Assembly (NCBI RefSeq): GCF_003697345.1
Contig: NZ_RFLY01000006.1
Location: forward strand, 109,626-173,625
From: Solilutibacter pythonis
Lineage (GTDB): Bacteria > Pseudomonadota > Gammaproteobacteria > Xanthomonadales > Xanthomonadaceae
Direction of reading: 5' to 3'
Length of the DNA stretch: 64,000 nt
Part shown: positions 1 through 8,582 of the stretch, one piece after another
Position numbering within the stretch: position 1 is the first letter of the stretch
Layout of the letters: every line of letters starts with the position of its first letter
The notes under the pieces: generated by a model
The model's input: only the letters and a program-made list of their open reading frames with translations
Databases searched by the model: none
Told to the model about the DNA's origin: nothing
Position numbers and translations under genes: made by a program

Positions 1-381
1 CACGTCGACCGGCGTGGCCGGATTCAGCACCAGCCCGGCCTGGCATCCCTTCGACTTGATCAACTGCACGCTGCGATGCACATGCCGGCTGGCCTCGGGG
101 TGGAAGCTGACGTGGCTGGCGCCGGCATCGGCGAACATCGGGATCAGCGCATCGACCGGCTCCACCATCAGGTGTACGTCGATCGGCGCGCTCACGCCAT
201 GTTTGCGCAGCGCCTCGCACACCAGCGGGCCGATGGTGAGGTTGGGCACGTAGTGGTTGTCCATCACGTCGAAATGCACCCAGTCGGCGCCGGCGCCCAG
301 CACCTTATCCACTTCCTCGCCCAGCCGGGCGAAGTCGGCGGAGAGGATGGACGGAGCGATCACGGTCGATTGGCGGCTCAT
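1..381 (-). CDS. rpe: Ribulose-phosphate 3-epimerase, 3' end outside window
   Basis: Interconverts ribulose 5-phosphate and xylulose 5-phosphate in the pentose phosphate and Calvin pathways; cytosolic TIM barrel. About 127 N-terminal residues of a family usually near 220 are visible, reading [20 protein letters not shown] at the start. The family's metal-site region is present: H36 and D38 in [12 protein letters not shown], and H70 in DVHLMVEP. The remainder runs off the left edge of the window. The start codon overlaps the stop of the upstream J-domain gene as ATGA, so the two are probably translationally coupled. Confidence 0.95.
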   Translation of the reverse strand, partial: MSRQSTVIAPSILSADFARLGEEVDKVLGAGADWVHFDVMDNHYVPNLTIGPLVCEALRKHGVSAPIDVHLMVEPVDALIPMFADAGASHVSFHPEASRHVHRSVQLIKSKGCQAGLVLNPATPVDV

Positions 382-719
382 CGGTGTTTTTTCCGGAGTT
401 GCTGGATACGGTCGTAGGCGGCGTTGATCCGGCGCGCCTGTTTCTCGGCCTCGGCGCGCAGTTCGGGCGCGGCGGCGACGTACTTGTCGGGGTGGTATTG
501 CGAGATCAGGCGGCGGTAGGCGAGGTCGATCTCGGCGTCGGCGGCCTCGGGGGTCAGGCCGAACACGCGGTAGGGCGCCTTCCGCGCGCCGATGCCGAAC
601 CAGTCGGCATCGAAGGCATGCCCGGCCAAGGCGCCCAGCAGCAGGCCCAACAGCGGGTTGCCGCGCAACAACAGAGCACCGAGACAGGCGCCGAGGAGTT
701 TTCCGTACCAGCGGGTCAT
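378..719 (-). CDS. Membrane-anchored J-domain protein (DnaJ/DjlA-like, short)
   Basis: 113 residues. A hydrophobic, glycine/leucine-rich N-terminal segment (about 8-33) is likely a membrane anchor. It is followed by a C-terminal J domain (about 50-110) with the diagnostic HPD tripeptide at 76-78 ([10 protein letters not shown]). J domains stimulate Hsp70/DnaK ATPase activity. The TerB-like central domain of full DjlA is absent, so this is a compact J protein rather than DjlA itself; the client is unknown. It lies just upstream of rpe with a 4-base overlap. Confidence 0.85.
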   Translation of the reverse strand: MTRWYGKLLGACLGALLLRGNPLLGLLLGALAGHAFDADWFGIGARKAPYRVFGLTPEAADAEIDLAYRRLISQYHPDKYVAAAPELRAEAEKQARRINAAYDRIQQLRKKHR

Positions 720-777
720 CGGCGAAGTTTAACCGGACGAAAGGCTTAAACTGCCGGCCTGTTTAGGGAGAACCGCC

Positions 778-1674
778 TTGGCCACCACGCTCATTCACTC
801 CGATCTACCCGGTCTCGACCTGATCCATCGCGGCAAGGTGCGCGATGTCTTCGACTTGGGCGACGGACGCCTGCTGATGGTCGCCACCGACCGCCTCTCG
901 GCCTTCGACGTGGTGTTGCCCGACCCGATCCCCGGCAAGGGCGAGATACTGACCCGAATCAGTAATTTCTGGTTCGGCAAGACCGGCCACATCATCGCCA
1001 ACCACCTGACCGGCGACCCGGTGGCCTCGGTGCTGCCGGCCGGCGTCGATCCGGCGCCATACGCGGCGCGCGCGGTGGTGACGAAGAAACTGAAGCCCGT
1101 GCCGGTGGAGTGCATCGCGCGCGGCTACCTCATCGGCAGTGGCTGGAAGGATTACCTCGCCGGCGGCGCGGTCGGCGGCATCGCGCTGCCCGCGGGCCTG
1201 CGCCAGGCGCAGAAGCTCGACGCGCCGATCTTCACCCCCTCGACCAAGGCGGCGGTGGGCGAGCACGACGAAAACATCGACTTCGCCACCGCCATCGACA
1301 AGGTGGGCCGGGAAATGGCCGAGGCGGTGCGCGAGGCCACGCTGAAGCTGTACGCCTTCGCCCGCGATCACGCGGCATCACGCGGCATCATCCTGGCCGA
1401 TACCAAGTTCGAATTCGGCACCGACGAGGACGGCAAGCTCCACGTGATGGACGAAATGCTGACGCCCGACTCCAGCCGCTACTGGCCGGCCGACGAATAC
1501 GTTATCGGCGCCAGCCCGCCGAGCTACGACAAGCAGATCGTGCGCGACCATCTGGAAACGCTGGGTTGGGACAAGACCCCGCCCGGCCCGCGCCTGCCGG
1601 CGGAAGTGATCGAACGCACCCGCGCGCGCTATGCCGAGGCACTGCACCGCCTGGCGGGAATCGGGGCGGACTGA
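778..1674 (+). CDS. purC: Phosphoribosylaminoimidazole-succinocarboxamide synthase (SAICAR synthase)
   Basis: Catalyses ATP-dependent condensation of CAIR with aspartate in de novo purine synthesis. 298 residues, the long yeast-like form rather than the roughly 237-residue E. coli form. Family motifs seen: [20 protein letters not shown] near the N-terminus, [26 protein letters not shown], and [17 protein letters not shown]. The start is TTG at 778, supported by AGGGAG about 7 bases upstream and by alignment of the family N-terminus; no in-frame ATG is close. The gene follows a 58-base gap that should carry its promoter. Confidence 0.96.
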   Translation: MATTLIHSDLPGLDLIHRGKVRDVFDLGDGRLLMVATDRLSAFDVVLPDPIPGKGEILTRISNFWFGKTGHIIANHLTGDPVASVLPAGVDPAPYAARAVVTKKLKPVPVECIARGYLIGSGWKDYLAGGAVGGIALPAGLRQAQKLDAPIFTPSTKAAVGEHDENIDFATAIDKVGREMAEAVREATLKLYAFARDHAASRGIILADTKFEFGTDEDGKLHVMDEMLTPDSSRYWPADEYVIGASPPSYDKQIVRDHLETLGWDKTPPGPRLPAEVIERTRARYAEALHRLAGIGAD

Positions 1675-1678
1675 AGAA

Positions 1679-2167
1679 ATGCCGGCCCCCCGCGACACCG
1701 CCGAACGCCCCATCGAGCGCTGGTTCGCCAGCTACTCCGATGACCACCAGAACCCGCTGAACCAGTGGCTGCACGTGGTCTGCGTGCCGCTCATCCTGTG
1801 GTCGGTGGTGGCGCTGCTGTGGGCGATCCCGGTGCCCGGCACGCTGTTCGGCCCGGGCGCCTTCGCCGCGCTGGCGATGTTCCTGGCCTGGATGTTCTAT
1901 TACCGCCACTCGCGCCCGCTCGGCTTCGGCATGCTGGCGGTGTTCGTCGTCTTCGCCTGGGGCACGCGCTGGCTGCACGGGCAACTGGGCGGCGCCGGGC
2001 TGGCCTGGCTGGCGCTGGGCGTGTTCGTGACCGCCTGGATCGGCCAGTTCGTCGGCCATTACCGCGAAGGCCGCCGCCCGAGTTTCCTCACCGACCTCAC
2101 CTATCTGCTGATCGGCCCGGCCTGGGTACTGAACAAGCTCTACCGCAAGTTCGGCTGGAAATACTGA
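1679..2167 (+). CDS. DUF962 / Mpo1-like membrane protein
   Basis: 162 residues from the ATG at 1679; an in-frame start at 1631 would lie inside purC and is rejected. The DUF962 signature is visible: SYSDDHQNPLNQWLHVVCVP near residue 20 and FVGHYREGRRPSFLTDLTY near the C-terminus, with four hydrophobic segments between and around them. The yeast member Mpo1 is an Fe(II)-dependent dioxygenase of 2-hydroxy fatty acids, with histidines in these motifs as ligands; whether bacterial members do the same is inference. It sits 4 bases after purC and 1 base before the next gene, so it is probably cotranscribed. Confidence 0.85.
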   Translation: MPAPRDTAERPIERWFASYSDDHQNPLNQWLHVVCVPLILWSVVALLWAIPVPGTLFGPGAFAALAMFLAWMFYYRHSRPLGFGMLAVFVVFAWGTRWLHGQLGGAGLAWLALGVFVTAWIGQFVGHYREGRRPSFLTDLTYLLIGPAWVLNKLYRKFGWKY

Positions 2168-2168
2168 A

Positions 2169-3068
2169 ATGGCCGCCGCATCCCTGGGCCTCGGCGGGCG
2201 CGATTTCGCCCTGCTGATACTGGTCTGCCTCATCTGGGCGCTGAATTTTCTGATGTCGGCGATCGGCCTGCGCGAGATTCCGCCCATCACCTTCACCCTG
2301 CTGCGCTTCGTGGTGCTGCTCGCCGCGCTGGCGGTGTTTCTGCGCCTGCCGCCGCCCGGCCAGCGGGTGCGGCTGTTCTCGGTATCGCTGCTGATCGGCG
2401 TGGTGCATTTCGGCCTGAGCTTCCTGGCGCTTTACCTGGCCGGGGAAATTTCCTCGGCGGCGATCGTGATGCAGAGTTACATCCCGATGACCACCCTGCT
2501 GGCGTGGTGGTGGCTGGGTGAAAAATTCGGCTGGCGCACCGCGCTGGCCATCGGCATCAGCTTCACCGGCGTGCTGGTGCTGGGCCTCGACCCGAAGGTG
2601 CTGGCCAAGCCCGCCGCGCTGCTGACCATGCTGGCCTCGGCGCTGGCGCTCGCCCTCGGCACGGTCATGATGAAGGGCCTGCGCGGCATCGACATGTTCA
2701 ACCAGCAGGGCTGGATGGCGGCGACCAGCGTGCCGCCACTGCTGGCGCTCAGCCTGTGGCGGGAACCTGGCGCGCTGTTTTCATCCGGCGGGGCCAGCCC
2801 GATGGCGTGGCTCGGCGTGGCCTATGCGGCGCTGGCCTCCTCGCTGCTTGGCCACGGCATCTATTTCCGGCTGGTGCAGCGACACCCGGTGGCGCTGATG
2901 ATGCCCTGGCTGCTGCTGGTGCCGGTGATCGCGGTCGCACTCGGTATCGCCTTCTGGGGCGACCGCCCCGGCCCGCGCGTGTTCGCCGGGGGCGCGATGG
3001 TGCTGGGCGGCGTGCTGACCATCGCCCTGCGCAAGCGCGCCAGGGTCAACGGACTGGCGGAGATCTGA
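2169..3068 (+). CDS. EamA-family (DMT superfamily) transporter
   Basis: 299 residues with about ten hydrophobic segments arranged as two EamA repeats, typical of drug/metabolite exporters. The opening LLILVCLIWALNFLMSAIGL and the GEKFGWRTALAIGISFTGV segment closing repeat 1 resemble the E. coli EamA (O-acetylserine/cysteine exporter) group. The substrate cannot be read from sequence. ATG is 1 base after the stop of the DUF962 gene. Its last ~200 bases are overlapped antisense by the run-on reading frame of the epimerase-like gene. Confidence 0.88.
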   Translation: MAAASLGLGGRDFALLILVCLIWALNFLMSAIGLREIPPITFTLLRFVVLLAALAVFLRLPPPGQRVRLFSVSLLIGVVHFGLSFLALYLAGEISSAAIVMQSYIPMTTLLAWWWLGEKFGWRTALAIGISFTGVLVLGLDPKVLAKPAALLTMLASALALALGTVMMKGLRGIDMFNQQGWMAATSVPPLLALSLWREPGALFSSGGASPMAWLGVAYAALASSLLGHGIYFRLVQRHPVALMMPWLLLVPVIAVALGIAFWGDRPGPRVFAGGAMVLGGVLTIALRKRARVNGLAEI

Positions 3069-4159
3069 TCGCGATACCCGTGCGGGCAAACGGCCCCGCC
3101 AATCACCCGGCCCCCGGCCAGACGCACACGGCGGGGAGCCTCGGCCACTGACGCGCGCGCCGCGAGGCTTTCGTCGATTCGCCCAAGTACGGACCTCGAA
3201 GGGAACATCGACGACTGCCGCGCGCGCCGGAAAGCCGCCACGGCGAAGCATGCCGGCATGCCTCGCCGCGCATGGCCGCCCCGCAAGGCGCTACCCGGTG
3301 GCGAACACGTTGCATCGGGCTTGAACGCGCGAGGCGCATAGCCGAAATCGCGCCGCGCCGGCCCGGCATCGAACACCAGGTCCTCACGCATCCGCGCCAG
3401 CATTGCATCATTGAAGCCGTCCAGCCGGCCGCTGGCGCGCGCGGCCAGCAACGCCAACCTGAACAGCGGCATCGGCAACAGATGCAATCGCGGCGACGGA
3501 TCGAACACGCCCAGGACGCGCCGCACCATCTCGACGTAGTCGAACGTCTCGCCACCGGGCAACGCATAGGCGCGGCCGACGCTTACGGCATTGCCGATGC
3601 AGGCGAAGGCGGCATCGGCCATATCCCCGGCATGCACCGGCTGACGCCCCCCACGCGCATCCAGCGGCAAGACGAAGCGGCCATGCCGGCGCGCCAGCGC
3701 CACGATCCGGCTCAGGCTGCGATCGACGCCGTCGCCGTAGATCAGCGTCGGTCGCAACAGCGTGAGCGCAGCGCCGCGTGTGGCGCAGACCGCCCGCAAC
3801 GAGATTTCCGCCTCATGCAGGCGGCGGGCGATGTCGCGCTCGCCCGCGTCCGCCGATTCGCGCTTGACCTCGACACTGGTCGAACCGAACGCGATCACCC
3901 TGCGCGCGCCGGCATCGTGCCCGGCATGCCAATGGGCGAAGGCATCGAGCGGACCGCAACTGACGATCAACCCCGGCCGCGCGGACAAGGCCGGCATCGC
4001 GGCAAACTCCCCTTCGAGCCAGTGCGCCGCCCGCGGGTTGCCGCCCTGCCGCGCCGCGCGCCGCGAGACAGCCAGCACGGGCCAGCCGTCACCGAGTAGA
4101 CGCGACAGCAGCGGACGACCGATCTGCCCGCTGGCGCCGAACACCAGCGCGGTCTTCAT
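2861..4159 (-). CDS. NAD(P)-binding epimerase/reductase-like protein with run-on C-terminus
   Basis: Rossmann-fold SDR-like protein. The start at 4159 gives MKTALVFGASGQIGRPLL with the GxxGxxG nucleotide-binding loop at 8-14. Later family-like segments are LLRPTLIYGDG (about 134-144), QPVHAGDMADA (about 173-183) and DFGYAPRAFKPD (about 271-282), where homologous proteins normally end. This frame continues another 150 arginine/proline-rich residues to 2861, overlapping the 3' end of the convergent transporter gene by about 208 bases. An adjacent frame has a stop at 3291, so a small indel may have destroyed the natural end. The substrate is unknown. Confidence 0.7.
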   Translation of the reverse strand: MKTALVFGASGQIGRPLLSRLLGDGWPVLAVSRRAARQGGNPRAAHWLEGEFAAMPALSARPGLIVSCGPLDAFAHWHAGHDAGARRVIAFGSTSVEVKRESADAGERDIARRLHEAEISLRAVCATRGAALTLLRPTLIYGDGVDRSLSRIVALARRHGRFVLPLDARGGRQPVHAGDMADAAFACIGNAVSVGRAYALPGGETFDYVEMVRRVLGVFDPSPRLHLLPMPLFRLALLAARASGRLDGFNDAMLARMREDLVFDAGPARRDFGYAPRAFKPDATCSPPGSALRGGHARRGMPACFAVAAFRRARQSSMFPSRSVLGRIDESLAARASVAEAPRRVRLAGGRVIGGAVCPHGYRDQISASPLTLARLRRAMVSTPPSTIAPPANTRGPGRSPQKAIPSATAITGTSSSQGIISATGCRCTSRK

Positions 4160-4285
4160 CGACGATGCCTGCGCGAGGCGCGATCCTGGGCCATCGCTCA
4201 AGGATACGCGAGGCACAAGCGCTGCCGTCGGCGCGACGGGGCGGCTAAACTTCGAGCGTTCGCCGCCGTAAGGACCGACTCCCCC

Positions 4286-5182
4286 ATGCCCGCCTCCGCC
4301 CAACCGGACACGCCCCAGGCCATCCTGCTCGCCACCGACCTCAGCGCGCGCACCGACCGCGCCTACGACCGCGCCCTGCAACTCGCCGGACACTGGCGGG
4401 CGAAACTGGTGATCCTGGTGGTGCTCCCGCAGGAATCGAGCTTCAGCAAGCCCAACCATTTCCAGCAGGACGGCGAGGACGAGGACGCGCCAACCCAGGC
4501 CGAGTTGATCGAAGAGCGCGTGCGCGCGCAATTGCCGGAAGGCGCGGCCAAGGTCGAAGTGCGTGTCGAGGAATCCGCGCACATCGGCGAGACCGTGTTG
4601 CGAGTGGCGCGGGAAACCGGCTGCGGCCTGATCGTCACCGGCATCGCCCGCAGCGACGCCCTGCAACGCGTCGCGCTCGGCTCGACGGTGGTGTGGCTGT
4701 CGCGCCATTCCACGATACCGGTGCTGGTGGTGCAGCAGAGGCCGCAGGGCGCCTATGCGCGGATCGGCGTCGCCTGCGACCTCTCACCGGCCGCGGCCCA
4801 TGCGTTGCAACTGGCGGCGCAATGGTTCAACGACGCGCAGACGCGGCTGCTCCTGCATGGCTTCGATCTGCCGCTGCGCGAACTCTCCGGCGAGTCCGTC
4901 GCCCGCGAGGCGGCGGTGACGCGCGCCGAGGCCGAAACCGTCCGCGCCCTCACCGGCTGGCGCGACGAACAACTGCCGAAGGCGGCGGCGGCCCAGTGGC
5001 AGCCGCGACCGGCGTTGTGCAACCCGGTGCGCCTGCTGCGCCAGGCCAGCCTCGACGAACGGCTCGATCTCGCCGTGATCGCCAGCCACGGCCGCGGCCG
5101 CCTGGCCGACGCGCTGATCGGCAGCGTGGCCAAGCGCCTGCTCGAAACCGCAATCACCGATACCCTGATCGTGCGCGGCTGA
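4286..5182 (+). CDS. Universal stress protein, two tandem UspA domains
   Basis: 298 residues. Domain 1 spans about residues 8-152 and opens AILLATDLSARTDRAYDRAL; domain 2 spans about 155-298. The nucleotide-loop region is weak in domain 1 (GIARSDALQRVALGST) and closer to the canonical ATP-binding pattern in domain 2 (SHGRGRLADALIGSVAKRLL). Tandem Usp proteins of this type act in the cytosol during starvation and stress; the exact role is unknown. It stands alone, about 160 bases before the Mrp operon. Confidence 0.9.
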   Translation: MPASAQPDTPQAILLATDLSARTDRAYDRALQLAGHWRAKLVILVVLPQESSFSKPNHFQQDGEDEDAPTQAELIEERVRAQLPEGAAKVEVRVEESAHIGETVLRVARETGCGLIVTGIARSDALQRVALGSTVVWLSRHSTIPVLVVQQRPQGAYARIGVACDLSPAAAHALQLAAQWFNDAQTRLLLHGFDLPLRELSGESVAREAAVTRAEAETVRALTGWRDEQLPKAAAAQWQPRPALCNPVRLLRQASLDERLDLAVIASHGRGRLADALIGSVAKRLLETAITDTLIVRG

Positions 5183-5343
5183 GCGCCGCGCGCCGTGGCA
5201 CGACGGTGCATGTGCCGCCTCCGCGCACGGCGCGGATCACCGGGCCGTGAACGGGGCGCCATTCATATTCGGCTAGACTGTCCTCCCCGGCGCACCCGGG
5301 ATTCCTCTTCCGAATCAATCACTTCTGGAACCGTCATCACCGC

Positions 5344-8127
5344 ATGCTGGGCCTGATCCTGCTCCTGCCGTTCGCCGCCTCCGCCTTGATCCCGCTACTG
5401 GGCGGATCGCGCCGGCAAAGCGCATGGCTGGCCGGATTGGCCCCGCTCACCGGGCTGGCGATACTGGCGATGTTGACCCCCGCGGTCATGGCCGGGCAGG
5501 TACCGGAACTCGACTGGGCATGGCTGCCGGAAGCCGGCATCGGCTTCATTCTGCGGCTGGACGGGCTGGCCTGGATGTTCGCCCTGATGGTGCTGTCGAT
5601 CGGCGCGCTGGTGGTGCTCTACGCCGCCTACTACCTGGGCCCGCGCGACAGCGTGCCGCGCTTCTTCTCCTACCTGATGCTGTTCATGGGCGCGATGCTG
5701 GGCCTGGTGCTCTCCGGCGACCTGTTGCTGATGGTGGTGTTCTGGGAACTGACGTCGATCAGTTCGTTCCTACTGATCGGCTACTGGAACCAGCGCCGCG
5801 ACGCCCGCCAGGGCGCACGGATGGCGCTGACCGTCACCGGCCTCGGCGGCATGGCCCTGCTCGGCGGCGTGCTGCTGATCGGCCAGGCCGTCGGCAGTTA
5901 TCGCCTGGAAGACGTGTTGGCGGCAGGCGACGTGGTACGCGCCAGCCCGTGGTATCCGGCAATCCTCGGCCTGGTGCTGCTCGGCGCCTTCACCAAGAGC
6001 GCGCAGTTCCCCTTCCACTTCTGGCTGCCTCAGGCCATGGCGGCGCCCACCCCGGTCTCGGCCTACCTGCACTCGGCAACGATGGTGAAGGCCGGCGTGT
6101 TCCTGCTGGTGCGGTTGTACCCGGTGCTCTCGGGCAGCGATCTCTATTTCCACACCGTCAGCATCGTCGGCGCCATCACCTTGCTGCTGGGCGCCTGGAC
6201 GGCGATCTTCCAGCACGATCTGAAGGGTCTGCTGGCCTACTCGACCATCTCGCACCTGGGCCTCATCACCCTGCTGCTGGGAATGTCGCGGCCGCTGGCG
6301 GTGGTGGCGGCGCTGTTCCACATCCTCAACCACGCCACCTTCAAGGCCAGCCTGTTCATGGCCGCCGGCATCATCGACCACGAGACCGGCACTCGCGACA
6401 TGCGCCGGCTCGGCAACCTGCGCCGCTACATGCCCTACACCAGTGCGCTGGCGATCATCGCCAGCCTGGCGATGGCCGGCATCCCGCTGTTCAACGGCTT
6501 CCTGTCGAAAGAGATGTTCTATGCCGAAGCGCTGGAAATCTCCAGCAATCTGCCGCGCAAGATCACCGTGGTCGCCGCCTTCCTGGCCGGCGTCTTCGGC
6601 GTGGCCTACAGTCTGCGTTTCGTCCACGACACCTTTTTCGGCCACGGCCCCCGCGACGTGCAGCGCGAAATCCACGAGCCGCCGCGCTTCATGAAACTGC
6701 CGGTGGCGGTACTGGTGGTGCTGTGCGTGGCGGTCGGCATCGCCCCGGCGATGACCATGGCGCCGACGCTCGCGGTCTCGGCGCGCAGCGTGCTGGGCGA
6801 GGACATGCCCCGCTACAGCCTGGCGATCTGGCACGGCTTCAACACGCCGCTCATGATGAGCCTGGGCGGCATGCTGAGCGGCGTGGCGCTGTACTTCGGC
6901 CTGCGCCGGCTGTTCGACCTGCACGCCATCGCGCGCCGCTCATGGGGCCGCCATTTGTTCTACGTCAACGTCGGCGCACTGTATGCGCTGGCGCAACGCT
7001 TCACCTACCGCATCGCCAACGGCAGCCTGCAACGCTCGCTGCTGCTGATGCTGCTGGCGGCGATGGCCATGGCCGCCTTGCCCGCGCTGCCGGCCCTGCT
7101 CGGCAGCGTCCCCGGCCCCGAACGCCAGCCGATGCCGGCGCTGGGCTGGGGACTGTGGGCGATGCTGGTGTCGGCCACCGCGCTCACCGTGCTCGCGCAC
7201 CGGCAGCGGCTGGTGGCGCTGATCGTGATCGGCGCGGTGGGACTGGCGGTCAGTCTGGCCTTCGTCTTCCTCTCCGCCCCCGATCTCGCCCTCACCCAAC
7301 TGCTGGTGGAGATGGTGACGATCACGCTGATGTTGCTGGCGCTGAACTACCTGCCGCAGGTCAGCCCGACCCCGCGGGCCGGCTCCCGGCGCGGCCTGCG
7401 GCGCTGGCGCGACGCGCTGATCGCCATCGCCGGCGGCACCGGCATCGGCGCGCTGGCCTTCGCGATGATGACCCGGCCCACCCGGACCGTCGCCGATGCC
7501 TTGCTGGCGCGCTCGCTGCCGGAAGCCTGGGGCAGCAACGTGGTCAACGTGATCCTGGTCGATTTCCGCGGCAGCGATACCCTGGGCGAAATCGCGGTGT
7601 TCGGCATGGCCGGGCTGGTGGTGCACGCCCTGTTGCGGCACGCGCGACTGGCGCCGGAGGAACGCATCCCCGGCCCCCCCGTGGCATTGCCGATTCCCGC
7701 CAACCTCGGCCACCTGCTGTTCCCACTGGCGCTGGCGGTATCGTTCTACCTTTTCCTTCGGGGCCATAACCAACCCGGCGGCGGCTTCATCGCCGGCCTG
7801 GTGCTGACCGTCCCTCTGCTATTGCAATACGTGCTGCTGGGTTCGCGCTACGTGGAGTCACGGCTGGGCTTCGATTACACGCGGATGATCGGCGTCGGCC
7901 TACTGGTGGCCCTGGCCGGCGGCATCGCGCCGATGCTGCTCGGCCTGCCCTTCCTCACCAGCGGCCATGCCGACCTGACACTGCCGCTGATCGGCGAAGT
8001 GCCCCTGGCCAGCGCGATGGTGTTCGATACCGGCGTCTATCTGGTGGTGTTCGGCGGGGCGATGCTGATCCTGTCGATGATGGGCACGATCCGCCCGCCC
8101 AAGACCACGGTGAAGGGAGACGCGTGA
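5344..8127 (+). CDS. mrpA: Na+/H+ antiporter subunit A fused to subunit B (MrpA-MrpB)
   Basis: 927 residues, entirely multi-spanning. The N-terminal two thirds is a complex-I NuoL-like antiporter module. It carries the conserved membrane glutamate in FWELTSISSFLLIGYW and the lysine region PFHFWLPQAMAAPTPVSAYLHSATMVKAG. After MrpA-type C-terminal helices, the last ~150 residues (GGGFIAGLVLTVPLLLQYVL, then GEVPLASAMVFDTGVYLVV) form the MrpB domain. A-B fusion is the mark of the six-gene (group 2) Mrp operons, which exchange Na+ (or K+) for protons and support alkali and salt tolerance. First gene of the operon. Confidence 0.95.
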   Translation: MLGLILLLPFAASALIPLLGGSRRQSAWLAGLAPLTGLAILAMLTPAVMAGQVPELDWAWLPEAGIGFILRLDGLAWMFALMVLSIGALVVLYAAYYLGPRDSVPRFFSYLMLFMGAMLGLVLSGDLLLMVVFWELTSISSFLLIGYWNQRRDARQGARMALTVTGLGGMALLGGVLLIGQAVGSYRLEDVLAAGDVVRASPWYPAILGLVLLGAFTKSAQFPFHFWLPQAMAAPTPVSAYLHSATMVKAGVFLLVRLYPVLSGSDLYFHTVSIVGAITLLLGAWTAIFQHDLKGLLAYSTISHLGLITLLLGMSRPLAVVAALFHILNHATFKASLFMAAGIIDHETGTRDMRRLGNLRRYMPYTSALAIIASLAMAGIPLFNGFLSKEMFYAEALEISSNLPRKITVVAAFLAGVFGVAYSLRFVHDTFFGHGPRDVQREIHEPPRFMKLPVAVLVVLCVAVGIAPAMTMAPTLAVSARSVLGEDMPRYSLAIWHGFNTPLMMSLGGMLSGVALYFGLRRLFDLHAIARRSWGRHLFYVNVGALYALAQRFTYRIANGSLQRSLLLMLLAAMAMAALPALPALLGSVPGPERQPMPALGWGLWAMLVSATALTVLAHRQRLVALIVIGAVGLAVSLAFVFLSAPDLALTQLLVEMVTITLMLLALNYLPQVSPTPRAGSRRGLRRWRDALIAIAGGTGIGALAFAMMTRPTRTVADALLARSLPEAWGSNVVNVILVDFRGSDTLGEIAVFGMAGLVVHALLRHARLAPEERIPGPPVALPIPANLGHLLFPLALAVSFYLFLRGHNQPGGGFIAGLVLTVPLLLQYVLLGSRYVESRLGFDYTRMIGVGLLVALAGGIAPMLLGLPFLTSGHADLTLPLIGEVPLASAMVFDTGVYLVVFGGAMLILSMMGTIRPPKTTVKGDA

Positions 8128-8582
8128 TGGAATTCGCCCTCGCCAGCGCCATCGGCATTCTCACCGCCGCCGGCATCTACCTGCTGCTGCGCGCGCGCAG
8201 CTTCGACGTGATCCTCGGGCTCACCCTCCTTTCCTACGCCACCAATCTGCTGATCTTCTCCGCCGGCCGTTTGCGCCCCGGCATGCCGCCCATACTGCGC
8301 GAAGGCGTACCGGCCACGCTGGCGAACCACGCCGACCCGCTACCGCAGGCACTGGTGTTGACCGCGATCGTGATCGGCTTCGCGATGACCGCGGTCAGCA
8401 TCGTCATCGCCATCCGCAACCGTGGCGACAGCGACAGCGACCACGTCGATGCCGGCACCGGCCTCGACTACACCCGCCTGGTACCGCTCGATACCGACCG
8501 CGAGGAAACCGCCGAGGACATGGAAGCCTGCGCCACCGCGCCCGCGGCCGGCGAAAACGGGAAAGCCGGGGGGCGGGAATGA
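8127..8582 (+). CDS. mrpC: Na+/H+ antiporter subunit C (MrpC, NuoK-like)
   Basis: 151 residues with three hydrophobic helices, homologous to NuoK. The conserved helix reads VILGLTLLSYATNLLIF. The ATG at 8127 overlaps the mrpA stop as TGATG; a GTG at 8124 is the alternative. The C-terminus carries an acidic, alanine-rich cytoplasmic tail of about 50 residues. It is required with A and D for assembly of the membrane complex. Confidence 0.93.
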   Translation: MEFALASAIGILTAAGIYLLLRARSFDVILGLTLLSYATNLLIFSAGRLRPGMPPILREGVPATLANHADPLPQALVLTAIVIGFAMTAVSIVIAIRNRGDSDSDHVDAGTGLDYTRLVPLDTDREETAEDMEACATAPAAGENGKAGGRE

